Shown here piece by piece: positions 1 to 6,237 of a stretch of DNA of 11,112 nt. The translations under genes were made by a program, and so were the position numbers. Source of the DNA: Candidatus Mesolinea sp. (GTDB lineage: Bacteria > Chloroflexota > Anaerolineae > Anaerolineales > Anaerolineaceae); NCBI GenBank assembly GCA_003445715.1, contig DMCS01000056.1:1-11112 (forward strand). The letters are read 5' to 3'. Below the pieces are notes generated by a model. It was not told the origin of the DNA. It saw only the letters and a program-made list of their open reading frames with translations, and ran no database searches. Each line of letters opens with the position of its first letter. The stretch's first letter is position 1.

Positions 1-50
1 GGCATTCTTAACGCTCTTTTTCGGGCTAACTCCTTACTTGTCATTGCGAT

Positions 51-68
51 TACGAAGTACACTTCGTG
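51..68. repeat. Short inverted repeat (hairpin) in left flank
   Basis: ACGAAG (52-57) and CTTCGT (62-67) form a perfect 6-bp stem around TACA, with a possible extra T-G pair. No T-run follows on either strand, so it is not a convincing intrinsic terminator. The adjoining GTCATTGCGA-like text (41-50) loosely resembles dispersed intergenic repeats seen in many bacteria, but the match is too short to claim. Confidence 0.35.
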
Positions 69-83
69 TGTCCATTTCATAGC

Positions 84-101
84 TCCTAATCATAATTAGG
101 A
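84..101. promoter_or_regulatory. Perfect 7-bp inverted repeat, possible operator
   Basis: TCCTAAT (84-90) and ATTAGGA (95-101) are perfect reverse complements separated by CATA. The short spacer and AT-rich arms suit a dimeric regulator site. It lies about 75 bp upstream of the -10-like box before tyrS. Chance occurrence in AT-rich DNA cannot be excluded. Confidence 0.3.
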
Positions 102-175
102 CATTATCACTTTGCTCTTACACTTTTTATTGCAAAGCGAAAATAACCTTTAGGAAATGGTAAAATTCAACATTC

Positions 176-181
176 TATAAT
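176..181 (+). promoter_or_regulatory. Candidate -10 box for tyrS
   Basis: A perfect TATAAT lies 48 nt upstream of the preferred tyrS ATG. No good -35 hexamer is seen 16-18 bp upstream; the sequence there is roughly GGAAAT. A second possibility is the extended -10-like TGGTAAAAT at 158-166. This would leave a leader of about 40 nt, too short for a T-box, and no T-box sequence is present. Confidence 0.45.
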
Positions 182-219
182 CAGGGATTTCCATTTCAGA
201 CAAGATCGACTGAAAACGT

Positions 220-224
220 GGAGG
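220..224 (+). promoter_or_regulatory. Shine-Dalgarno that sets the tyrS start
   Basis: GGAGG lies 5 nt before the ATG at 230. The alternative in-frame GTG at 218-220 overlaps this same element and has no ribosome site of its own, so the ATG is preferred. Confidence 0.7.
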
Positions 225-229
225 CGAAG

Positions 230-1444
230 ATGAACATTGATGAACAGGTCGAATACTTGATGCAAGGTGCAGATTATGGCGACCCAGCCTTGGCTGAGGC
301 TATGGCTATGGAGCTGTGCGAACGCCTCATCGAGGCTGAGAAAGAAGGCCGACCGCTCAAGGTGTATTGCGGCTATGATCCCACGTCTACCGACTTACAC
401 TTGGGGCATACCATCACCATGCGGAAACTACGCCAGTTTCAGGAACTGGGACACGATGTTACTTTCCTCATTGGTACCTATACCTCGCTCATTGGCGATC
501 CTTCGGATAGAGATAAACTGCGCCCACGGCTCAGCTTTGAGACGGTAATGAAAAATGCGGAAACCTATGCCCAGCAAGCTTTTCACGTGCTCGATCCCCA
601 AAAGACGCATGTGCGCTATAACTCGGAGTGGCTTTCCAAACTTACGCTCACTGATTTGTTCGAGTTAGCTTCCAATTTCACCGTGCAACAATTCCTGACG
701 CGCGATAATTTCCGCAAGCGCTGGGAGGCGAATGAGCCCATTTACCTCCATGAGTTCTTCTATTCGCTGATGCAAGGTTATGATGCGCATGTGCTCGAGG
801 CAGATGTGCAGGTGGGTGGCTCGGATCAACTCTTCAATATCATGACGGCTGCGCGCAAAGTGATGGCTTTCTATGGTCAGAAGCCGAATATTGGCATTAT
901 TTTGGGCATCTTGCCCGGAACGGATGGCGAAGTGCGCATGAGCAAGTCGCTGGGCAATCATATTCCCTTGAATACCACTGCCGAAGACATGTACGGTAAG
1001 GTGATGAGCCTGCCGGATAAAGTCATGCCCGTTTATGCGCGCTTGGCGACGGATTGGACACCTGAAAAGGTGAACGCTTTTATCAAAGGCTTGGAGACAG
1101 GCAGCTTACACCCGCGCGACGCTAAAATGAAGTTGGCGCATGCGATCACCACGGTGTTTTATGGGCAAGAGGCAGCTGATAAAGCTCAGGAAAACTTTAT
1201 TGTAGTGTTCCAGAAGGGTGATCTGCCCAAAGACATGCCTGAATATCAACTCAGCGGGCAAGAAAACATTCTGGAAATTTTGGTCAAAAACAACTTGGCA
1301 AAAAGCCGCAGCCAAGCCCGCCGGCTGATCGAACAGCAGGGTGTGAAAATTGATGGCGAGACGGTTACGGACGTCAACTTGGTGATTGACCGATCTTGCA
1401 TTTTGCAATGCGGTAAGCGCCATTACTTGCGCATTAAAGTTTAA
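230..1444 (+). CDS. tyrS: Tyrosyl-tRNA synthetase
   Basis: This cytoplasmic class I aminoacyl-tRNA synthetase charges tRNA-Tyr with tyrosine using ATP. The protein is 404 residues from the ATG at 230, which has GGAGG 5 nt upstream; a GTG at 218 would add four residues. The Rossmann catalytic domain carries the HIGH-type motif HLGH at residues 57-60. GGSDQ, the tyrosine/ATP pocket, is at about 196-200. The KMSKS loop is present as RMSKS at 236-240, so its first Lys is Arg. The C-terminal part from about 345 is an S4-type RNA-binding domain with KSRSQARRLIEQQGVKIDG-like sequence. Length and S4 tail match the bacterial TyrS/TyrZ group. The gene stands alone on the + strand and converges on the SEDS-PBP gene with only 5 nt between stop codons. 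No part looks broken. Confidence 0.97.
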   Translation: MNIDEQVEYLMQGADYGDPALAEAMAMELCERLIEAEKEGRPLKVYCGYDPTSTDLHLGHTITMRKLRQFQELGHDVTFLIGTYTSLIGDPSDRDKLRPRLSFETVMKNAETYAQQAFHVLDPQKTHVRYNSEWLSKLTLTDLFELASNFTVQQFLTRDNFRKRWEANEPIYLHEFFYSLMQGYDAHVLEADVQVGGSDQLFNIMTAARKVMAFYGQKPNIGIILGILPGTDGEVRMSKSLGNHIPLNTTAEDMYGKVMSLPDKVMPVYARLATDWTPEKVNAFIKGLETGSLHPRDAKMKLAHAITTVFYGQEAADKAQENFIVVFQKGDLPKDMPEYQLSGQENILEILVKNNLAKSRSQARRLIEQQGVKIDGETVTDVNLVIDRSCILQCGKRHYLRIKV

Positions 1445-1449
1445 GGCAT

Positions 1450-4056
1450 TTACTGCGCCGCGGGGTTTAGCAGCGCGCTACCGATTTGTAAAGCCAGGGC
1501 TGGCTGGCTGCCTTCAATAGCTATGGCGATAGCAAGCGGTGTACCAGTCCACTCTGGCGTCGTTCCACCGATATACCAAGTGAGGGGTTCGCCATCCGCC
1601 ATAGTCGCATGACCGATTTGGTACCAAATAGCTTGCTTCTCCGCACTCAATCGTTCGCGCACGCGCAAGGCGGCCGTAGAATCGAGCACTTTTTGCTGTG
1701 AGGTGCTCTGCGCAAAAGCTACCCAATTTCCATTTTCACCTTGATAGCTATTAGCTAACTTCGGTGCTGGTTGCTTGCCCTCATTGGTGAGCGTTGCAGC
1801 AGCTAATGCCATCTGCAACGGGCTGACCGTGGTCTTCTCGGGTGCTGCGAACCAAGCCTCCATGGTACCTGCAGCGATTGGGTCTTCCGCAGCAGGAGCT
1901 ACTTCAAGCGCTAAAGTTGGCGCGCTAAAAAGTCCGAAAGCGCGCGCCATTTCGATTAATTGCAAGTCTGTGAGTGAGCTCCGTAGGACTGATGCAGCAC
2001 TTTCGCAGCCATAGTGCAAGGTATCCAATGAACTGGCGCCTGCTTGCATTGCGCGGTAGCATTCAATGTCTAAGCGGAATGGCAACTCGGGTTCAGCGCT
2101 CATCGAGGATTGCTCGCTCCATAACGCGCTTAGTTCGAAAAAGTTCATTAATGTCCCAATCGGGTAAGCAGCTTGCGTGGTACGGTTCAGCAAAGGCGCG
2201 TCTGGGCTTGCCATCAGGCTTTCCCATTCCTCTGCGAGCGTGTTAGCGTTGAAGCTCGGGTGGCTGGCAAGGGCATAAATCTCACCAGTTTGTGCATTCA
2301 TCAACACTATAGCCCCTTTTTGGTCTCCGAGCAGTTCGTCTGCAGCGATCTGCAAGTTAAGGTTCAGGTTGACGCGTACGTCTGAGCCAGGCGGAGGTTG
2401 GTTATAAAGCAGCTCGTGTTGCCAATAGGTAGAAAAAGGCTTGCCATAGCCGCGTAGGTAGGGATAAAGGCTGCGTTCCAAGCCTGTTTGACCATATAGA
2501 CCATTTGTATAACCAATCACGTTACTCAATGGCGGGTAAGTCACCAAGCGCTCGTATTGCCCCGGCGTGCCCGTGGTGATTGCCAAGTCTGTGTTGCTTA
2601 GGGTAACGATATCCCCACGTGGAGAGTATTGGTCATACACAGCCCAGCGTAAATTCTCTGGCCGTGAAGTGAGTTCTTCTTGATTGATCACAGAAATAAT
2701 AAGGTTTTTGGTAAATAAAGGGATGAAGAGCAATATTAAAACGGTTGCGAGGTAATGATAAGGGCGGCGTGAATAAGCTGGCAATGGCTGTCTGCTTCTC
2801 TCAGCGCTCAGTAAGAGCAACAAAAGGATGCTGATCATGCTGGTGAGCAGGCTGGAGCCGCCATAAGAGAGGAACGGCAGCGTGATGCCCGTGAGGGGCA
2901 CGAGGCTCAAGTTCCCCCCAACGATAAAAAAGGTCTGAATGGCAAAGTAGATCGAAATGCCGAACGCAAGATAGCGACCAAAAGTAGACTTGGTTTCCAG
3001 TGCGATGTGTACCCCACGGACGATCAGAAAGAGGTAGAGCAGCAACAAAGCGGAGGTGCCCAGCAAACCGCTCTCCTCGGCAATGGCAGAAAAGATAAAG
3101 TCGGAGACTGCCACAGGGACGAACCCAGGGCTGCCCAAACCAGGACCGGTGCCGAACACTTTACCGGCTGCAATGGCAATTTGGGCTTGCACGAGCTGGT
3201 AAGAAGCGCCAGCAGGTTGCAGCCAAGGGTTTAGCCAAGTATCCACGCGCACGCGCACAACATCAAAGAGGAAATAGCCTGCCACGCCAGCTGCTAAGGC
3301 AACAAGCGGAAAAATCCATAAAAAGCGCCGCCGGCGGGTGGTGAGCACGAGCATAAAAATGTAAATACACACAAATAGTGCAGCGGTTCCTAAGTCTTGC
3401 TGGAAAACGAGTAATACCGCGATCAACGCTGTGATAACCACTGTGGGCAAAATAGAAGCCATTAAAGTAATATTTGGGCGGATTTGGTCGGCAAAAAAGG
3501 CAGATAAATAGACAATCATCAGCAGTTTGAGGGGCTCAGAGGGCTGCAGGTAAACGCCAAAGAGATTGAGCCAGAGCCGAGGTCCCCCGCCGCTCGGATG
3601 GACACCGAGGAAGAAGGTAAGCGTGACCAGCAAGATACCTGCGACCAGCCAGACTGTACTGTAGCGCTTGAGTGTAGCGACTAAATTGCGCATAGATATA
3701 CCCAAAACGATAACTAAACAGCCCACTAAGTACCAGATGAGTTGCTTTTGGCCCAAAGCAGCGGAGAGCCTCCAAACCGTTAGCAGCCCCCAGCCTGTGA
3801 GCATGCCCATAATCGGAAGAAGCCATGGGTCTGCACCCGGTAGACTTTTTTTGACAACCTGCCTGAGCAGAAGCATACCCGCAAGCCAGCCTGCGAAGGG
3901 CAGCAGATAGCTCAGTTTCAAGCTGAAGCCACGTGTATGCGTGCGTACGGCTGGTGCCAACGCCAGGGCAAAAGCATAAAGGAAAACGAAAATACCGGCG
4001 AGAATCAACGCATCAAAGCGTCGTACGGGTTTGGAGGGTGCAAATGTATCGTTCAA
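1450..4056 (-). CDS. SEDS glycan polymerase fused to a PbpA-like pseudo-transpeptidase
   Basis: This 868-residue inner-membrane protein joins two halves. Residues about 14-420 are a FtsW/RodA/SpoVE (SEDS) peptidoglycan glycosyltransferase with about 12 membrane segments. Family signatures include QPSEPLKL (171-178), QDLGTA (220-225), GTGPGLGSPG (302-311) and SYGGSSLL near 397-404. D319 in SDFIFSAIAEESG aligns, from memory, with the catalytic SEDS Asp. One more membrane helix (434-456) leads into an extracytoplasmic class B PBP-like region, 457-868, resembling actinobacterial PbpA: YSPRGDI, GYTNGLYGQTGLER and SPLQMALAAA. Its SxxK position reads TLMN (635-638), the SxN position GCE (683-685), and KTG is absent near 811-818, so transpeptidase activity looks lost. 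The start is TTG at 4056, overlapping the mtnP stop (TTGA), with no Shine-Dalgarno; coupling to mtnP is likely. The division or elongation role is not decided by sequence. Confidence 0.9.
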   Translation of the reverse strand: MNDTFAPSKPVRRFDALILAGIFVFLYAFALALAPAVRTHTRGFSLKLSYLLPFAGWLAGMLLLRQVVKKSLPGADPWLLPIMGMLTGWGLLTVWRLSAALGQKQLIWYLVGCLVIVLGISMRNLVATLKRYSTVWLVAGILLVTLTFFLGVHPSGGGPRLWLNLFGVYLQPSEPLKLLMIVYLSAFFADQIRPNITLMASILPTVVITALIAVLLVFQQDLGTAALFVCIYIFMLVLTTRRRRFLWIFPLVALAAGVAGYFLFDVVRVRVDTWLNPWLQPAGASYQLVQAQIAIAAGKVFGTGPGLGSPGFVPVAVSDFIFSAIAEESGLLGTSALLLLYLFLIVRGVHIALETKSTFGRYLAFGISIYFAIQTFFIVGGNLSLVPLTGITLPFLSYGGSSLLTSMISILLLLLLSAERSRQPLPAYSRRPYHYLATVLILLFIPLFTKNLIISVINQEELTSRPENLRWAVYDQYSPRGDIVTLSNTDLAITTGTPGQYERLVTYPPLSNVIGYTNGLYGQTGLERSLYPYLRGYGKPFSTYWQHELLYNQPPPGSDVRVNLNLNLQIAADELLGDQKGAIVLMNAQTGEIYALASHPSFNANTLAEEWESLMASPDAPLLNRTTQAAYPIGTLMNFFELSALWSEQSSMSAEPELPFRLDIECYRAMQAGASSLDTLHYGCESAASVLRSSLTDLQLIEMARAFGLFSAPTLALEVAPAAEDPIAAGTMEAWFAAPEKTTVSPLQMALAAATLTNEGKQPAPKLANSYQGENGNWVAFAQSTSQQKVLDSTAALRVRERLSAEKQAIWYQIGHATMADGEPLTWYIGGTTPEWTGTPLAIAIAIEGSQPALALQIGSALLNPAAQ

Positions 4057-4940
4057 GAGGATTTCGTATATTTTCCGATGAGGAGGTCTAATTTTTCGCG
4101 GGTCTCTGCTTTCACTTTAGCCATATCGGTAATAAAAGCATCTTTGAGTGCTTCCTCACAATCGCATTCCATTGCTTGGAACTCAGGCTCATCCAAGATA
4201 TCTACCAAGCGAATCAATGCTCTCTGTGCCAGGGCGGTGTTTTGGCTCAGGGTGCGCACCACCATTTCCACACTTACGGGTGCTTCACTCACATGCCAAA
4301 CATCATAATCGGTTACATGTGCCATCGTGGCATAGCACATCTCGGCTTCTCGCGCCAAGAAGACTTCTGGGGAGGCGGTCATGCCTACGATGGACATACC
4401 CAAACTACGGTAGATATTGGATTCGGCTTTTGTGGAAAAGCGCGGACCCTCGATGGTGATATATGTACCGCCGGTGTGAACGGTGGCGTTTTCTTCTTGG
4501 AGCGCTTTAGTGAGAGCTGCACTCAGCGCCGGACAAAATGGGTCTGCTGAGCCGATGTGGACGACCAAACCTTCGCCAAAAAAACTACGTTCGCGCTTAT
4601 GGGTAAAGTCGAAAACTTGGTCAGGCACGACGATATGCCCAGGCGCATAATCTTCACGCAAGGAGCCGCAGGCGCTAACGCTAATCAGCTTCTGGACGCC
4701 TAATTGCTTCATGGCGTATATATTGGCGCGATAATTGACTTCTGAGGGGGAGATCGTATGCCCAATTCCATGGCGCGCCAAGAAAGCCAACTGTTTGCCA
4801 TGCACCTCACCCAAGAATACTGGTGAAGAAGGTAAGCCGAAGGGTGTATCGACGATGATCGAGCGGCGATTCTCCAAGCCCTCAAAGGAATACAACCCAG
4901 AGCCGCCGATAACTCCTAACGCAATTTGATTTTCAGACAT
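4053..4940 (-). CDS. mtnP: S-methyl-5'-thioadenosine phosphorylase
   Basis: This cytoplasmic enzyme splits methylthioadenosine (MTA), a by-product of polyamine and other SAM-dependent chemistry, with phosphate to give adenine and methylthioribose-1-phosphate. The protein has 295 residues, the normal MTAP length. Visible motifs are GGSG (12-15, phosphate), RHG (56-58), NYRAN (69-73), CGSLRE (91-96), EGPRFSTKAES (164-174) and GMTASPEVFLARE (186-198). TDYDVW (210-215) includes D211 and D213; Asp here, rather than the Asn of inosine/guanosine PNPs, is associated with adenine-type substrates. The start ATG has GAGG 5 nt upstream (4946-4949). It is the third gene of the FHA operon: 17 nt after the fhaB stop, and its own TGA overlaps the TTG of the SEDS-PBP gene. 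No other methionine-salvage gene is in the window, so the enzyme family is firmer than the pathway. Confidence 0.93.
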   Translation of the reverse strand: MSENQIALGVIGGSGLYSFEGLENRRSIIVDTPFGLPSSPVFLGEVHGKQLAFLARHGIGHTISPSEVNYRANIYAMKQLGVQKLISVSACGSLREDYAPGHIVVPDQVFDFTHKRERSFFGEGLVVHIGSADPFCPALSAALTKALQEENATVHTGGTYITIEGPRFSTKAESNIYRSLGMSIVGMTASPEVFLAREAEMCYATMAHVTDYDVWHVSEAPVSVEMVVRTLSQNTALAQRALIRLVDILDEPEFQAMECDCEEALKDAFITDMAKVKAETREKLDLLIGKYTKSS

Positions 4941-4957
4941 AGCTGCCTCACTTATTT

Positions 4958-5389
4958 TTAGGATTTTTCTTGAATACTGATGCTAACATCAACCTCGCTG
5001 CAAAACAGCACATCACCATCTTTTACCACAATAGGTTCTTCGATGCGCAGGTCTTCCAAGTAAGAGCCATTGGTGGACTTGAGATCCTCATACCACCATT
5101 GATTTTGATGGAAGCTGAAACGGCCGTGGCGGGCGGAAACCAGTTCATGCGGGAGGACAAAATCGCAGCTCGGGTCCCGCCCGATTATGACTTCGGGAAG
5201 GGTAAAGCTTTTGGCACTGTGATCCCCTAAAAGCGTGGAAGAAAGTCTGAGCGGGGGGATGACCTCACGGCTCTCTGCAGCTTGCTGGCTGCCAATGCTT
5301 TTCCATAGGAGCCAGATGGCTCTGCCCAAGAAAATATAGAGAATAATCACGATGAGGATTCTTAGAGCAAGCAGAATTATAGCGTTCAT
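4958..5389 (-). CDS. Membrane-anchored FHA-domain protein, FhaB-like
   Basis: This small protein of 143 residues has one N-terminal membrane helix (about 4-29). A short linker leads to a single cytoplasmic FHA domain (about 60-140) that binds phosphothreonine peptides. Key FHA residues are present: GR at 70-71, SCD at 74-76, SARH with S85 and H88, and STNG at 105-108. Architecture and size match actinobacterial FhaB (FipA), which is phosphorylated by PknA/PknB and takes part in wall and division control. That role is carried over by family and context, not proven. Its ATG overlaps the fhaA stop as ATGA, and GGAG lies 8 nt upstream inside the end of fhaA. It is followed after 17 nt by mtnP. 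No kinase or PP2C phosphatase gene is visible nearby. Confidence 0.87.
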   Translation of the reverse strand: MNAIILLALRILIVIILYIFLGRAIWLLWKSIGSQQAAESREVIPPLRLSSTLLGDHSAKSFTLPEVIIGRDPSCDFVLPHELVSARHGRFSFHQNQWWYEDLKSTNGSYLEDLRIEEPIVVKDGDVLFCSEVDVSISIQEKS

Positions 5390-6150
5390 TCCTCAGGCTC
5401 CGGTAGGATCACAGCGGCTTTGGTTGCATCTTGCAAGCCGCTGACTTCCTGATTATAGACCAGAATGGTTTTACCCATGCGGATCACGTCTCCAGGCTTG
5501 AGTGTAGCAGAATGAATGCGGTGATTGTTGATGATTGTGCCACCGGTGGAGCTCAGATCAAAGAGGATGTAACGCCCTTGTTGCGCGCGCAGCTGGGCGT
5601 GATCTCGTGAGACCATAGGGTCTTGGAGGATAATATCGCTTGTTGAGCGCCTGCCAATATTGATAACTGCTTTTTGCAAGGGAACTTGCTCTTTGCCGTT
5701 GATAATCAGGTAGGCGTTTATGGGAACAGACTCCTCCGAGGGCTGCCATGGCACCGGTTGAAGGGCAGTCTTTTCGAGTGGAGAAGCGTCTTGGGTGTAG
5801 CCGATTTTTACTTCTATCGCATCAATGTCAAGCCTTGGGTTCATTAATACGTTAAATTGCGGTTGATGCTTGAAGCGGAAGCCTTCCGCAGAAAGGCTAT
5901 TTTCCAACTCCAGAGCCGCTTTGGTGAGTGTATCATGTGCTGATTGCCAGGCATCCCATTTCTCTGGGGAGACGAAAATTTGAATTTGGTCTGGGGCTTT
6001 CTTTTTGCCTTCTGGCTGGGCTTCGATCTGTTCCATGATGAGTGCCACAATCTGACTGCTTAATGAGCGCGAGGCCCCAGGATAAAGCAACCGATCTAAG
6101 GTATCTTCAAAGATGGAGCGGAGTTTGTTCTCAATTGTTTCCAACCACAT
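5386..6150 (-). CDS. FhaA-like protein: DUF3662 domain plus FHA domain
   Basis: From the ATG at 6150 the protein is 254 residues. Residues 1 to about 115 resemble the FhaA N-terminal domain (DUF3662): WLETIENKLRSIFED, then LYPGASRSLSSQIVALIMEQIE, an IQIFVSPEKWDAW strand and a long amphipathic stretch. A linker with Pro and Glu follows, then an FHA domain at about 145-232 with GRR (166-168), SRDH (181-184) and STGGT (201-205). The last has Gly where STNGT is usual, though N208 and N209 follow. In mycobacteria FhaA binds the phosphorylated MurJ/MviN pseudokinase and modulates wall precursor traffic; a similar phospho-reader role is inferred. A longer reading from 6216 would add 22 residues but overlaps the promoter; the shorter start has AAGGAG upstream, with a rather long 10-nt spacer. 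First gene of the operon. Confidence 0.86.
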   Translation of the reverse strand: MWLETIENKLRSIFEDTLDRLLYPGASRSLSSQIVALIMEQIEAQPEGKKKAPDQIQIFVSPEKWDAWQSAHDTLTKAALELENSLSAEGFRFKHQPQFNVLMNPRLDIDAIEVKIGYTQDASPLEKTALQPVPWQPSEESVPINAYLIINGKEQVPLQKAVINIGRRSTSDIILQDPMVSRDHAQLRAQQGRYILFDLSSTGGTIINNHRIHSATLKPGDVIRMGKTILVYNQEVSGLQDATKAAVILPEPEE

Positions 6151-6172
6151 AAGCGGATAGCTCCTTCCAAGA

Positions 6173-6181
6173 ATTATACCA
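6173..6181 (-). promoter_or_regulatory. Extended -10 promoter for the fhaA operon
   Basis: On the minus strand this reads TGGTATAAT, a perfect TATAAT with the TGn extension. The -35 region is weak: GGGACG at 6195-6200, with a 16-bp spacer, shares only GAC with consensus. Transcription would start near 6166, just before the AAGGAG, giving a very short leader. It lies between the PHP stop (6238) and the fhaA ATG (6150). Confidence 0.55.
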
Positions 6182-6237
6182 AGTAACGGTTGGGCGTCCC
6201 TCACAGGATTTCCCAAGCAGTAATGGTATCAAGCTGT

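Noticed and set aside
3..80. Minus-strand open frame from ATG 80 running off the left edge (26 codons), and an overlapping 13-codon frame from ATG 76 (MDTRSVLRNRNDK) with AGGAG 7 nt upstream.
   Set aside because: A 26-codon open frame is expected by chance, the AGGAG is only 2 nt from ATG 80, and part of the sequence is itself a hairpin. It may be the start of a divergent gene, but the window is too short to support a call.
100..229. Possible T-box or other tRNA-sensing leader before tyrS.
   Set aside because: No T-box bulge sequence, no terminator/antiterminator pair, and the likely leader is only about 40 nt.
218..229. GTG at 218 as the tyrS start.
   Set aside because: It overlaps the GGAGG that correctly positions the ATG at 230 and has no ribosome site itself.
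1450..4056. Pseudogene call for the SEDS-PBP gene because the PBP motifs are missing.
   Set aside because: The 868-codon frame is uninterrupted, the SEDS half retains its signature residues, and the C-terminal half keeps hydrophobic and structural conservation, which indicates a maintained protein.
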